64,000 nt of DNA. Source: an uncultured beta proteobacterium. Lineage in GTDB: Bacteria; Pseudomonadota; Gammaproteobacteria; Burkholderiales; Rhodocyclaceae. The notes under the pieces are model-generated. The model was given only the letters and a program-made list of their open reading frames with translations, did not search any database and was not told the DNA's origin. The translations under genes were made by a program, and so were the position numbers. Below are positions 12,879-21,547 of the stretch, piece by piece; positions within the stretch are counted from its first letter, which is position 1, and each line of letters begins with the position of its first letter. The stretch lies in NCBI GenBank assembly GCA_903908065.1, contig CAIVQO010000007.1, forward strand, positions 1 to 64,000. Reading direction: 5' to 3'.

Positions 12879-15800
12879 TCAATCTGTATCGAGCAATCTG
12901 GCGACCGCCGCAGCAATGTCGCTGCCCCGGTAGGGCTTGGGCACAAGCGGCCACGGCAGGTGGCCGACGTCCCGTGTCTTGCTGTCCACAAAGCCCGTCA
13001 CCAGCAGGGCCTTCAAGTCGGGATCCAGCTCCGTCGCCTTCCTCGCCAGCGCTATCCCGTTCATCGAACCGGGCATGACGATGTCCGTGATCAACAGATG
13101 GGGCCGGTGGTGCGCGAGGTATTCCAGGGCTTCGTCGGCGTCGCCGGCCGTGTCGACCACGTACCCCATGCCGTTCAGCCAGGTCGTGAGGATCTCGCGC
13201 AGTTCGGGTTCGTCATCGACCACCAGGATGTGCCGCTGGCCACGACCTGCGGGCAGCTCTTCTTGGCTGGGTGACACGCCGTTCGTCTCGACGGCCTCAA
13301 CCGGCAGCACGATGGTCACCGTGGTGCCTTCGCCCTCGCGACTCTGGATCGACATCCTGCCGCCCGATTGTTCCGCGAAGCCCGAAACCATCGCCAGGCC
13401 GAGGCCCGTGCCGTGCCCGCGCTCCTTGGTGGTGAAGAAGGGTTCGGTGGCACGCGCCAGCGTCTGGGCGCTCATGCCCGATCCGTTGTCGCGAATTGTC
13501 AGCCGGGCATAGGGCCGCCGGAGCAAGCCGCGCACATCGTCCGAGCTTGCCTCCTCGACGGTGATGGCCAGGGCGCCGCCCTGTTCCATGGCATCGCGGG
13601 CATTGATCACGATGTTGAGGATGGCGGCCTCGAGCCCGGCGATATCCACGACCGCATCGAAGCCCTTGCCCTGGTTGTTGCATTCGACCCGGATCGCGCG
13701 GCCGACCGAGTGCTCGATCAGCGGCAGGATGCGCTGCATGAGTTCGCCCAGATTGACTCGCTCGGGCGCCAAGGCCTGGCGCCGCGCAACCGAAAGCAGG
13801 GACTTGACCAGGTCCGCCCCTCGTTCCGCTGCGTTCATGGCCACCGACAGTCGGCGTTTGCAGCTCTCGTCAGCGGCACTCAGGCTCAGCATGTCGAGAT
13901 TGCCGATGATGATGCCCAGCAGGTTGTTGAAATCGTGCGCGAGCCCGCCGGTGAGTTGGCCGATCGCCTCCATCTTCTGCGAATTGCGCAGGCGCTCTTC
14001 AGTAAGGCGGCGATCGGTGATGTCGGCGTTGGTGCCGATCCACTTGACGGTAATACCCAGATGATCGCGTATCGGCATGGCCTGCGAATCGAACCAGCGA
14101 TAGACGCCATCCGCGCGCCGCAGCCGGAATTCGTAACGGAAGGGCACCGGGCTGGCTGAGCCCAAGGCCTGCTGCCAGGCCAGGCGGGTGCCCTCCAGGT
14201 CCTCCGGATGAACGGCATCCCACATCTCCTGCTGATAGTGCTCGGCCCCTACATCCCGGATGCCGAGGAACTCGATCGCCCGCGGACTCAGGTAGGTCAG
14301 CGTGCCCTTCTCGTCGAGGACCCAGACCTGCTGGGGCAAGGCATCGACCAGCCGCTCGAATTGATCTTCGCTGTCGGAAAGTGCAAGACGCAAGGCCTCT
14401 TCGGTACTCAGGTCGATCACCGCGAGCCTGAAACTGACGGCATCCTTTTCGTCCCCGGTCGACTCGATGGCCATGCGATACATGACCGGCAGGGCGCTGC
14501 CGTTTTTTGCCAAGAACTCGCCATAGAAATACCCCGCCCCGGCGGTATTTGTCATGTAGGGCATGCGTTCCAGCAGGCTCTGCTGCCCCTCCGGTAAGAG
14601 CGCGTCGGGCGGGAGCGCCAGCAGTTCGTCGCGCCGGTAGCCGAGCTTGGAGCAGGCCGTGTCATTGCACAGCGTGATAGCCGCCTTGCCGTCCCCCATC
14701 TGTCGCGTGATCACCAGGTACATCATCGGGGAGTCTTCGAACAGGCTGCGGTAGCGCTGCGCCGACGTCTCCAGCTGATTGATCAGCAACTGCTCCTCGG
14801 TGATGTCCTTGAAGGTGACGATGACGCCTTCGACTTCCTGCGAACTGCCACGGTAGGGAACCTGGACGACCACCAGCGTCTTCGGGCTTCCACCAAGATT
14901 GACATCCATCCGGAATTTGTTTTGCTGTCCTGCCAGCGCTTGCTCCAGTTTCTTTCCGACTACGGCCCAGATCGGCTGGGGCAGGACGTCTTGCAGCGGA
15001 TGGTCAATGACCTCTTCACGGCTGCGGTCCATCATCTGCAGGTAGGCATCGTTGGCCAGGCTGTAACACAGTTGGCGATCCACGAAAACCAGGGGGCTTG
15101 GCGAGGCATCCAGGGTCTCTTGATAACGCTTCAGGTGCAGCTGGGCCGCTTGCCGGCGCCGCGCTACCCAGTAAATCACCCCGGAAAAGATCAGCCCGGA
15201 GAGCACGCCCAGAATAATTGTCGGATCGAGCATCTTGATCACTGACGGAGGGGTTTCGGCGACCGAGGCAAAGTACAGGTTTCGGTCGGCGACCTTGACC
15301 ACGTTCAGGGTAAACCAGGGCATGGCCTGTACTTCGGCAAAACTTGGCGCATCCTCCGGCACCGGCAGCGCCGGTCCCCGGTAGCCCCCCCTGTGGAAGA
15401 ACACTGGCCGCGCCGTGCCCTGATCGGAGGCGAAGATATAGAGCCGCTGATTGGCGCGGGGTGCGTTGGCGACAACCTTTTCATACACTTCGCCAAAGGC
15501 ATAGGTGCCGAACACATAGCCGCTCGGCGTCGTTCCTTCCGCGTGTGGCCAGGCATCGAAGTAGGGCACAGCAATGACATAAACATAGCCACCATCGGGG
15601 TTGGTCACCCGCTTGGTCGGCGCCGACATGACCGGCCCGCCCCGTGCCGCGGCCTCCTGCAGCAGGGCAAAGCGTGCCGGAATGGCAGCGAAGTCGAGGC
15701 CCACCGGCAGCTTGGTGGCCTGGTCCGGCCAGTAGTCGATGATCGGGTAATGCACGCTGCGCTCGCCCGCACTCACCTGCCGCTGGTCCTTGTCGAACTC

Positions 15801-16184
15801 CCAGACCTGGAACTTGGGATTGACCGTGGCCTGGCGCATGTCGCGCTCAAACCCGCTGCGCCTGGCGCGGGGCACGGTTTTCACATGCCCGTACAGCTGT
15901 GCGCCGACCGGGGCACTTGCGGTGACCCCGCGCAGGAACTGGTCGAAATCCTGCGGGCGATAGGATTTTTCCTGGCCCAGGTGGGTGGCGATTCCGGTCT
16001 GGATTCCAATCACGTGGGCATGCACGGCCTGGGCCGCCCCGGCCCGCTCGCCGGCGAGTTTCTGGAACTCGGCATACTCATGGTCGATATTGTCTTCATA
16101 GTGGGTCCACACGCCCGCAAGAAAGGCGCACAGGGTCAGCACGGCATAGGCCAGCGGGGTCAATCTATCCAGGATGGGCAGCAT
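12879..16184 (-). CDS. Membrane CHASE-PAS hybrid sensor histidine kinase
   Basis: 1101 residues. TM1 (about 10-27) and TM2 (about 321-341) flank a periplasmic CHASE-type sensor domain of some 290 residues. Then come three PAS domains (starting near ETLDASPSPLVFVD, RYRSLFEDSPMMYLV and QFERLVDALPQQVWV), HisKA with LTGGLAHDFNNLLG (a His of the HDFNN class), HATPase, and a C-terminal receiver (VVDDEPELRE, phosphoacceptor in LLITDIVMPG). Its extracellular ligand is unknown. It overlaps the preceding receiver gene by 20 bp. The receivers at 16165 and 17343 and the receiver-EAL protein at 11605 are its likely partners in a phosphorelay. Confidence 0.93.
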   Translation of the reverse strand: MLPILDRLTPLAYAVLTLCAFLAGVWTHYEDNIDHEYAEFQKLAGERAGAAQAVHAHVIGIQTGIATHLGQEKSYRPQDFDQFLRGVTASAPVGAQLYGHVKTVPRARRSGFERDMRQATVNPKFQVWEFDKDQRQVSAGERSVHYPIIDYWPDQATKLPVGLDFAAIPARFALLQEAAARGGPVMSAPTKRVTNPDGGYVYVIAVPYFDAWPHAEGTTPSGYVFGTYAFGEVYEKVVANAPRANQRLYIFASDQGTARPVFFHRGGYRGPALPVPEDAPSFAEVQAMPWFTLNVVKVADRNLYFASVAETPPSVIKMLDPTIILGVLSGLIFSGVIYWVARRRQAAQLHLKRYQETLDASPSPLVFVDRQLCYSLANDAYLQMMDRSREEVIDHPLQDVLPQPIWAVVGKKLEQALAGQQNKFRMDVNLGGSPKTLVVVQVPYRGSSQEVEGVIVTFKDITEEQLLINQLETSAQRYRSLFEDSPMMYLVITRQMGDGKAAITLCNDTACSKLGYRRDELLALPPDALLPEGQQSLLERMPYMTNTAGAGYFYGEFLAKNGSALPVMYRMAIESTGDEKDAVSFRLAVIDLSTEEALRLALSDSEDQFERLVDALPQQVWVLDEKGTLTYLSPRAIEFLGIRDVGAEHYQQEMWDAVHPEDLEGTRLAWQQALGSASPVPFRYEFRLRRADGVYRWFDSQAMPIRDHLGITVKWIGTNADITDRRLTEERLRNSQKMEAIGQLTGGLAHDFNNLLGIIIGNLDMLSLSAADESCKRRLSVAMNAAERGADLVKSLLSVARRQALAPERVNLGELMQRILPLIEHSVGRAIRVECNNQGKGFDAVVDIAGLEAAILNIVINARDAMEQGGALAITVEEASSDDVRGLLRRPYARLTIRDNGSGMSAQTLARATEPFFTTKERGHGTGLGLAMVSGFAEQSGGRMSIQSREGEGTTVTIVLPVEAVETNGVSPSQEELPAGRGQRHILVVDDEPELREILTTWLNGMGYVVDTAGDADEALEYLAHHRPHLLITDIVMPGSMNGIALARKATELDPDLKALLVTGFVDSKTRDVGHLPWPLVPKPYRGSDIAAAVARLLDTD

Positions 16185-17340
16185 TGCGCTCTCCCCGTGT
16201 GGCGCTGCTCAGGGTCTCGGTCACGGCATGCAGGTGGTGTTCGATTGCCAGCCCGGTGTCGAACAGGTCGATGGTTTCGTGCATGGCAAAGCGCAGGTTT
16301 TCGGCGAGGGTCGCCTCCTGCCGCTCGGTAAGGCCAAGATGGACAAACGAGTTCTCGACCTGCTCGACCATCTGGTGAAGGATGCCGACGGCCCGCGCAC
16401 GGCCCGCGCGATGCATCCGATCAATGTCGACCAGGGTCTTCCGCGTCTGGTTGACCACGTCAGTGAGGAGCCGGGCTTGCCGCCTGGCACGGCTGGCGCT
16501 GTCGAGCGCCTGCACCCTGGCATTGGCGGCTTCGGCCAATACCACGAGGTTGTCCCGATAGCGGCCATAGCGGTCCGGGTCGGCGACAGGCATGTCAAGA
16601 ACCATCAGGGTTGCCTGCGGGTAGTTGAAGGCGGACCGGGTCTGGAAATCGACGATGCGCCCGCAGGCGGCGATCTGGTTCAGGATGGACAATTCCAGGG
16701 GGGTGGCTTCGCCATTCAACCCCCAGGCTGCCGTGCCGTCGCAGCCGCGGATCTGCACACAGGCCTTGAGGCCAAACTCGGCGCAGCTCCTGGCCAGGCT
16801 GGCGGCCAGCGACTCGTAGCTGTCGTCGGCATAGCTGCGCTGGACGAACTGCAGGACGGTGCCCATCTCGGCGGCGCTGGTCATCGCCGTCATTGCTGTC
16901 GAGAAGGCCGTCGTCACGTCACGCTTGAGGGCGCGCTGACGCTCGGCGTGGTGCCGCGCCGTCGCCAGCTTCTGCTTGAGCTCGGCGACCCGGAAGGGCT
17001 TGGCGATGAAATCGGTGCCGCCGGCGTCGTTGCCCGCGAGGTGGCGCTCGAGATCCACCACGCCGGACATGAAGATCACCGGCACATAGTCGAGCAGCGA
17101 GTTTTCGCGGATCGCGCGGCAGAGGTCGTAACCGGAAACCTCTGGCAACGCGATATCGAGCAGGATGGCATCGGGCGCGTCCTGCTCCCCCATGTCGCGC
17201 CACAGGTCGGCCTCGATCGCCCCGACCTCGACACGGTAGCTGCCCTCCAGCATCGCGGCTACGGTGGCCAGCACGGCCGGGTCGTCGTCGACGACCTGCA
17301 GGCGGGGAAGCACGCCGGTTTCGTCGGGTTGCGAATCCAT
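16165..17340 (-). CDS. Response regulator with N-terminal receiver and uncharacterised C-terminal region
   Basis: 391 residues. Ribosome site GGAGGG precedes the ATG. Receiver at about 13-130: VVDDDPAV, phosphoacceptor Asp 62 (LLDIALPEVSG), Lys in FIAKPFR. The rest (about 140-391) has no DNA-binding or enzymatic motif that I recognise. It is helical in look, with GAF-like hydrophobic spacing between 150 and 280 and a possible four-helix part at the end (FVHLGLTERQEATLAENLRFAMHE region), which could be a dimerisation or histidine-phosphotransfer-like bundle. It sits between the HTH-receiver gene (2 bp gap) and the CHASE kinase (20 bp overlap). Confidence 0.85.
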   Translation of the reverse strand: MDSQPDETGVLPRLQVVDDDPAVLATVAAMLEGSYRVEVGAIEADLWRDMGEQDAPDAILLDIALPEVSGYDLCRAIRENSLLDYVPVIFMSGVVDLERHLAGNDAGGTDFIAKPFRVAELKQKLATARHHAERQRALKRDVTTAFSTAMTAMTSAAEMGTVLQFVQRSYADDSYESLAASLARSCAEFGLKACVQIRGCDGTAAWGLNGEATPLELSILNQIAACGRIVDFQTRSAFNYPQATLMVLDMPVADPDRYGRYRDNLVVLAEAANARVQALDSASRARRQARLLTDVVNQTRKTLVDIDRMHRAGRARAVGILHQMVEQVENSFVHLGLTERQEATLAENLRFAMHETIDLFDTGLAIEHHLHAVTETLSSATRGERNAAHPG

Positions 17341-17342
17341 GC

Positions 17343-17924
17343 CTAGCCCTCCTTCGTCGCCTGCGGGCTGAGCCCGAGCGCTCCGATGAGCGTGGAAATC
17401 CGCACCGGCTTGGCCAAGCAGCGTTCTGCCCCCGCCTCGACAATCGCCCGGAAGTTTTCGTCGGTGGGATACCCGGTATAGGCCACAATTCGAATGTGGC
17501 GCGTCATGGGTTCGCGCTTCAGCAGGCGACAGACCTCGAATCCATCCAGGCCGGGCATCATCAAGTCGAGCAGGATGATGTCGGGATGTGCCGTGGTCGC
17601 CTTCAGCCCCCCCTCGAAGCCGTCGTGTGCCGTTTCAACGCACAGGCCAGGCACAGCCTCGCGCAGACCCGCGGCCAGGGTTTCGGCGAGGTCTTTTTCG
17701 TCATCGATGATCAGGACGGTCGGCAATTTGCCGTCCGCGGAGGGTGAACCGCGCATCTTGATCAAGCGCTCGATTTCGGCCTTGGGAAACCTGCGATGTC
17801 CGCCGAGTGTGGTCTCGGCCTTGAGCAAGCCCTTGTCCGTCCACATGCGAATGCTGTTGGTCGAGACCATCAGCAGTTCGGCGACTTCCTTGGCTGTCAG
17901 GTAAGGCTTGTCTGGAAGCTGCAT
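17343..17924 (-). CDS. MerR/excisionase-type HTH protein fused to a receiver domain
   Basis: 193 residues. Residues 8-56 form a MerR-like winged helix (YLTAKEVAELLMVSTNSIR, then GGHRRFPKAEIERLI). Residues 68-185 are a receiver with Asp 74-75, phosphoacceptor Asp 120 (LLDLMMPGLDG) and a Lys in CLAKPVR. HTH-first with receiver-last is the reverse of the usual response-regulator order. It is the first gene of the signalling operon, downstream of a clear promoter and a tandem repeat that could be its own operator. It probably binds DNA and may autoregulate the operon (inference). Confidence 0.88.
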   Translation of the reverse strand: MQLPDKPYLTAKEVAELLMVSTNSIRMWTDKGLLKAETTLGGHRRFPKAEIERLIKMRGSPSADGKLPTVLIIDDEKDLAETLAAGLREAVPGLCVETAHDGFEGGLKATTAHPDIILLDLMMPGLDGFEVCRLLKREPMTRHIRIVAYTGYPTDENFRAIVEAGAERCLAKPVRISTLIGALGLSPQATKEG

Positions 17925-17959
17925 GGCCGCGGGCCCTCGTCAATGACGTGTTAGTCCGG

Positions 17960-17988
17960 ACTTTAGACCTCCGTTTTTACCGTGTCAA
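17960..17988 (-). promoter_or_regulatory. Sigma70-type promoter of the six-gene signalling operon
   Basis: On the minus strand: perfect -35 TTGACA (17988-17983), 17-bp spacer, -10 TAAAGT (17965-17960). The expected start is near 17953, giving a leader of about 29 bases before ATG 17924. Confidence 0.75.
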
Positions 17989-18021
17989 GTGTTTTTGTTG
18001 TTTATTGTGTTTTTGTTGTTT
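17989..18021 (-). repeat. Tandem 15-bp direct repeat directly upstream of -35, candidate operator
   Basis: GTGTTTTTGTTGTTT occurs at 17989-18003 and again at 18007-18021 (plus-strand reading), period 18 bp, in an AT-rich island of an otherwise GC-rich window. It abuts the -35 box of the signalling operon, as an activator or UP-element-like site would. Confidence 0.6.
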
Positions 18022-18161
18022 TTAATGGCTTTAACATTTTGTTTCAAGAGGTTGCCAACTTCTTCGGCGCCTGTTTCCGCTGCCATCAACGGAATCAGGC
18101 GGCGAAGGAGCGCACCTAGCAACGCCCGCAGTGGCCCGGACGCGCACGCGGAAGGCGACCG

Positions 18162-18187
18162 TCGCCGTACCGCCAGCGCCGACTTTC
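18162..18187 (+). repeat. Dispersed 26-bp repeat, intergenic reference copy
   Basis: TCGCCGT AC CGCCAGCGCC followed by GACTTTC. This copy equals the consensus of the family found elsewhere in the window. Confidence 0.7.
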
Positions 18188-18235
18188 AGCTGAATTGGAG
18201 TCTGTCGCCGCGGCCGCAGCCGGCCGCGCACGCGC

Positions 18236-19894
18236 TCACGCCGTCCGGGCCTCGCGTCGTCCGCAGAGCGCTTCGATCTGTTCGAGCAGCACGCGGTTTT
18301 CTTCCCGTTCGGCCATCTCGCATTGCTCGTCGAGCACCGAGGCCAGCAGGGCATCGGTGGTCAGGGGGTTGGCCATCACCACGCGGAACACGGTGATCCG
18401 GCTGCCGCGGTAGCGGCCCGGCGCCAGGCGCGTGCGCGAAACGAAGGTACGGCCGGTTTCGCGCTGCCGCTTCTGCATCGTCTCGGTGACCTTGTCGAGG
18501 ATCTCGTTGATGCGCGCGGCCTGCTCGGGAGATGCGGCAGCCAGTTCGGCCTGGACCCAGGCCGGGTTGTAGCGGTAGGTGAAGATGTTGAGTTCGGGTT
18601 CGGTGATCAGCTCGAAGTCGGGATGGGCGTCGATCTGGCGGGCGAAACGGCAGGCGCGCTCGATGCCGTGGTCGATCAGCATTTCATAGCCCTTGCGGCC
18701 GATGATCGAAAGGCCGGCATGGACCAGCATCGCCATGCCCGGGCGCGAGCCTTCCAGCGTGTGGCTGCCGAGGTCGCGCGAGCCTTCGCGCAGGATGTAG
18801 GCGGCATGGTGTTCGATGGCGGCCAGGGCGGTGGGGTCCTTGAACAGCACCATGCCGGCGCCCATCGGCACGTAAAGCTGCTTGTGCGCGTCGATGGTGA
18901 CCGAGTCCGCGCGTTCGATGCCCTTGAGCAGCGGCCGGTAGGTGCCGGACAGCAGGGTCGCGCCGCCCCAGGCGGCATCGACGTGGTAGTGGCAGCCCAG
19001 TTCCTGCGCCAGGTCGGCGAGTTCGTCGAGCGGATCGATGTTGCCGGTTTCCGTGGTGCCCGCAATGCCCACCAGGCTCAGCGGACGGATGCCTTCGGCA
19101 TGGAGCCGGGCGCAGTGCTGGCGCAGGCTCTTCATGTCGACGCGATTGTTGTCGTCGGTATCTACCGCGATCAGGTTGTCGCGGCCGATGCCGAGCACGT
19201 CGGCGGCCTTGCCCAGCGAATAGTGCCCGCGGCGCGAGACGAGGATGGCGAGCCCCTTGCAGTCGAGCTGCTGCAGGGCCTTCAACATGCCTTCCTGGGC
19301 GATGCCGCGGAAGTTTCCCGCCGGGCCGCAAAGCCGGTTGCGTGCGGCCCAGAGCGCGGTGATGTTGGCGATGGTGCCGCCGGAACAGAAGGCGCCCAGC
19401 GCGTTGCGGCTGTCCTGTATCCATTGTGCGTAGAAGGCATCGTCGCCGCCGTATATCAGGCGGTGCAGCATGCCCAGCACCTGCCGCTCCATGGGCGTGA
19501 AGGCGCGCGAGGTTTCCACCTTGACCAGGTTCTGGTTCAGCGCGGTGAGGATGCGCGAGAGCGGCAGCATGAAGTACGGCAGGGCCGACGTCATGTGGCC
19601 GATGAAACCCGGCGAGGCGGTATGCACCGACTGCGAAACCACCTTCTCCTTGAGGAAATCGGAGTAGGCCGAGACGAAGGTGGGCTCTTCGGGAATCCGC
19701 GATTCTGAAAAGTCGTCCTCGATCTCGGCGAGGTCGCGCTCCAGGGCGACGATGTGATCCTGGAGAAAGCCCGCCAGGTTGTCGGAGATGGCCTGATCGA
19801 TGCGCCCCAAGGTGGAATCGGGCGATTCGGGCACGGTGAAGATCCGGTGCAGGTTTTCCAGGCTGACCTGGGCGCGTTCTCTGGATCGATGCAT
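18236..19894 (-). CDS. panP: PLP-dependent group II decarboxylase, PanP-like (aspartate 1-decarboxylase type)
   Basis: 552 residues from ATG 19894; the longer frame adds 44 residues without family look. PLP group II decarboxylase features: CSGGTIANITALWAARN, HVDAAWGG (Asp 306) and TIDAHKQLY with the Schiff-base Lys 338. The N-terminus (LENLHRIFTVPESPDSTLG) and overall length match the PanP subfamily, which makes beta-alanine from aspartate in bacteria lacking PanD. Glutamate or aromatic amino acid decarboxylase activity cannot be excluded. Its start has no obvious ribosome site. It stands alone between the toxin-antitoxin operon and the signalling operon. Confidence 0.82.
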   Translation of the reverse strand: MHRSRERAQVSLENLHRIFTVPESPDSTLGRIDQAISDNLAGFLQDHIVALERDLAEIEDDFSESRIPEEPTFVSAYSDFLKEKVVSQSVHTASPGFIGHMTSALPYFMLPLSRILTALNQNLVKVETSRAFTPMERQVLGMLHRLIYGGDDAFYAQWIQDSRNALGAFCSGGTIANITALWAARNRLCGPAGNFRGIAQEGMLKALQQLDCKGLAILVSRRGHYSLGKAADVLGIGRDNLIAVDTDDNNRVDMKSLRQHCARLHAEGIRPLSLVGIAGTTETGNIDPLDELADLAQELGCHYHVDAAWGGATLLSGTYRPLLKGIERADSVTIDAHKQLYVPMGAGMVLFKDPTALAAIEHHAAYILREGSRDLGSHTLEGSRPGMAMLVHAGLSIIGRKGYEMLIDHGIERACRFARQIDAHPDFELITEPELNIFTYRYNPAWVQAELAAASPEQAARINEILDKVTETMQKRQRETGRTFVSRTRLAPGRYRGSRITVFRVVMANPLTTDALLASVLDEQCEMAEREENRVLLEQIEALCGRREARTA

Positions 19895-20051
19895 GAAGAA
19901 GAAGCCGGGCGAGTGTTCGAGGGGGGGATGATAAATCGGCCAGACCCATCCAGGGACGCGGGCTTTTTGCTGGCGGCAGGGAATTTCGCCGGCCGGGGAT
20001 CGCCGTGCGGCCTGAAAAGCCGTCAATGGCGCCGCCGCGGGCGTGCTCCGG

Positions 20052-20306
20052 CTAGGCGTATTGGGGCCAATCCTTCCTGATTTCCGCTACGCAGGCTTCG
20101 ATGTAGGGCACCAGCACCTTGCCGCAGAGGGCCGGATTTCCGGCGCGGATCGCGGTCAGCGCCTGGCCGGCCAGGTCCAGCCGCTCGGCCCGGCTGCCGC
20201 CACGGATGATCGCCACTTCCAGGCTGATCGCCTCGGATTCCAGCCCGCGCCGGGAGAGCTGGAATTGCAGGGCGCGGAAGGCGTCGTAGTTCTCGGCGAG
20301 GCTCAT
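20052..20306 (-). CDS. Small uncharacterised protein
   Basis: 84 residues starting MSLAENYDAFRALQFQL and ending EIRKDWPQYA. It is mostly helical and acidic/basic mixed, without cysteines in a motif and without membrane segments. I do not recognise the family. It lies 13 bp behind the DUF1993 gene, so it is probably the last gene of that operon. Confidence 0.6.
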   Translation of the reverse strand: MSLAENYDAFRALQFQLSRRGLESEAISLEVAIIRGGSRAERLDLAGQALTAIRAGNPALCGKVLVPYIEACVAEIRKDWPQYA

Positions 20307-20319
20307 GCACGCCGCCGGG

Positions 20320-20826
20320 TCAGGGGTTGCCCAGATAGTCGGCCTTGCCGATCTCGACGCCGTTGTGGCGCAGGATGTTGTAGGCCGTGACCAGGTGGAA
20401 ATAGAAGTTCGGCAGGGCAAAGCCGAGCAGGTAGTCGCGGCCGGTGAAAGACCAGTCCTTGCCGCCGACGCGCAAGGCGATGGCCCGCTCTTCGGCGCCG
20501 GCCAGCTGTTCCGGAGCGAAGGACTCGACGAAGGCGATGGTCTTCGCGATGCGCGCGCGCAGTTCGTCGAAACTCTGTTCCGTATCCTCGTAGCGCGGCA
20601 CCTCGGCGCCGGCCAGCCGGGCCACGGCCCCCTTGGCGTAGTCGGTGGCGATCTGCACCTGCTTGATCATGGGCAGCATGTCGGGGAACAGGCGGGCGCC
20701 GAGCAGCACCTCCGGAGCGATCTTCTTCGCCACCGCATGGGCCTGCGCCCTGGCAAGGATTGCGTCGAGGTTGCGCAGCATGTGCGCCAGGCGCGGCGCG
20801 CTGGCATCGTGCATGGAAAGGCTCAT
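20320..20826 (-). CDS. DUF1993 family protein (DinB-like fold)
   Basis: 168 residues starting MSLSMHDASAPRLAHMLRNL, with the family pattern LLGARLFPDMLPMIKQVQIATDYAKGAVARLAG (shown here in part only as LFPDMLPMIKQVQ) and the C-terminal FYFHLVTAYNILRHNGVEIG. DUF1993 proteins are small four-helix proteins of unknown function, related to DinB. Its ATG overlaps the toxin gene stop by 4 bp, so it is translated with the toxin-antitoxin pair, an unusual linkage. Confidence 0.83.
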   Translation of the reverse strand: MSLSMHDASAPRLAHMLRNLDAILARAQAHAVAKKIAPEVLLGARLFPDMLPMIKQVQIATDYAKGAVARLAGAEVPRYEDTEQSFDELRARIAKTIAFVESFAPEQLAGAEERAIALRVGGKDWSFTGRDYLLGFALPNFYFHLVTAYNILRHNGVEIGKADYLGNP

Positions 20827-21125
20827 AAGGAATCCGTATCAAAGACGACATTCACGTCGCGCGCCGAATGGAGAACGCGGACGACGTCGATGCCATCGGG
20901 TAGTGGTAAATAGAAAATCACGTAGCGGCCGAAGGGCATGCTGCGCAAATCTTGCGAAAGCTCATTTCTGGAACGCCCCATCAAGGGTTGTGTGGCAAGA
21001 AGATTCAACTTTCCATCCAGGCGATCAACCCAGGCATCGGCACTCGTGATGCTGTCTGCCGCGATGTAATCCCATATCTCGGCAATGTCTGCGCCGGCCA
21101 GCGGCCGCCGAACGATGTGCGCCAT
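20823..21125 (-). CDS. RelE/ParE family toxin
   Basis: 100 residues with the ParE fold pattern: VRRPLAGADIAEIWDYIAAD, a central LDGKLNLLATQPLMGRSRNEL and FGRYVIFYLPLPDGIDVVRVLHSARD at the end (motifs RYVIFY and VVRVLHSARD). ParE toxins poison DNA gyrase. The antitoxin gene ends 3 bp upstream, and the DUF1993 gene starts within its stop codon. Confidence 0.88.
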   Translation of the reverse strand: MAHIVRRPLAGADIAEIWDYIAADSITSADAWVDRLDGKLNLLATQPLMGRSRNELSQDLRSMPFGRYVIFYLPLPDGIDVVRVLHSARDVNVVFDTDSL

Positions 21126-21128
21126 CGC

Positions 21129-21389
21129 CTAGCGGGTCTTGGCTTGACGCCGAGCGCGCCCTTCGCGCTTGATCAAGGCAGGATCCCATGTTTCCGATGC
21201 GCCACTTTTCAAGCCGTCTTCGATATCGCCGCGTAGTTGCGAAAGTTTCGCGGCACGCAAACGATCCTGCTCGTCCATCATGCGCAAGGCTTCGCGTACA
21301 ACCTCGCTGGCCGAGGAGTAAAGCCCCGATTCAACCTTTTGGCGAACCAGATCCTCCAGATGAGGGGTGAGATTCACGTTCATGCCCAT
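21129..21389 (-). CDS. ParD-type antitoxin, ribbon-helix-helix
   Basis: 86 residues. ATG 21389 is chosen because AAGGAG lies 6 bases before it; the long frame upstream has no support. MGMNVNLTPHLEDLVRQKV and GLYSSASEVVREALRMMDEQ are the ribbon-helix-helix of ParD/CopG antitoxins, and the C-terminal WDPALIKREGRARR part would wrap the toxin. It should neutralise the downstream toxin and repress its own promoter through the repeats at 21426-21457 (family knowledge). Confidence 0.86.
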   Translation of the reverse strand: MGMNVNLTPHLEDLVRQKVESGLYSSASEVVREALRMMDEQDRLRAAKLSQLRGDIEDGLKSGASETWDPALIKREGRARRQAKTR

Positions 21390-21425
21390 TTGGGTCTCCT
21401 TGCGGTAGTCAGCCTGCCACCCGTC

Positions 21426-21457
21426 CAATGATATCAATGATTGACATAGCTTGACAT
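21426..21457 (-). promoter_or_regulatory. Repeat-rich candidate operator of the toxin-antitoxin operon
   Basis: In plus-strand reading, CAATGAT occurs at 21426 and 21435 (9-bp period), TTGACAT at 21441 and 21451 (10-bp period), and TGATATCA (21429-21436) is a perfect palindrome. Such short spaced repeats fit a ribbon-helix-helix repressor. The site is 37-68 bases before the antitoxin start. Confidence 0.5.
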
Positions 21458-21547
21458 CGCGTGACGGCATAACCCTGGTCGTTACGGGGCCTCCCCAACT
21501 GCAAGTTCGATTACGCTTGGCGCCGTCCATCACCATTAATTCGACCC

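Larger units (their letters stand above)
17925..18235. other. 311-bp intergenic region with promoter, tandem repeat and dispersed repeat
   Basis: No credible gene. It holds the leader and promoter of the signalling operon (17925-17988), an AT-rich block with an 18-bp-period tandem repeat (17989-18021), a further AT-rich stretch to about 18050, and a dispersed-repeat copy (18162-18187). It ends at the stop codon of the decarboxylase gene, so the region lies between the 3' end of one minus-strand gene and the promoter of the next minus-strand operon. Confidence 0.7.
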
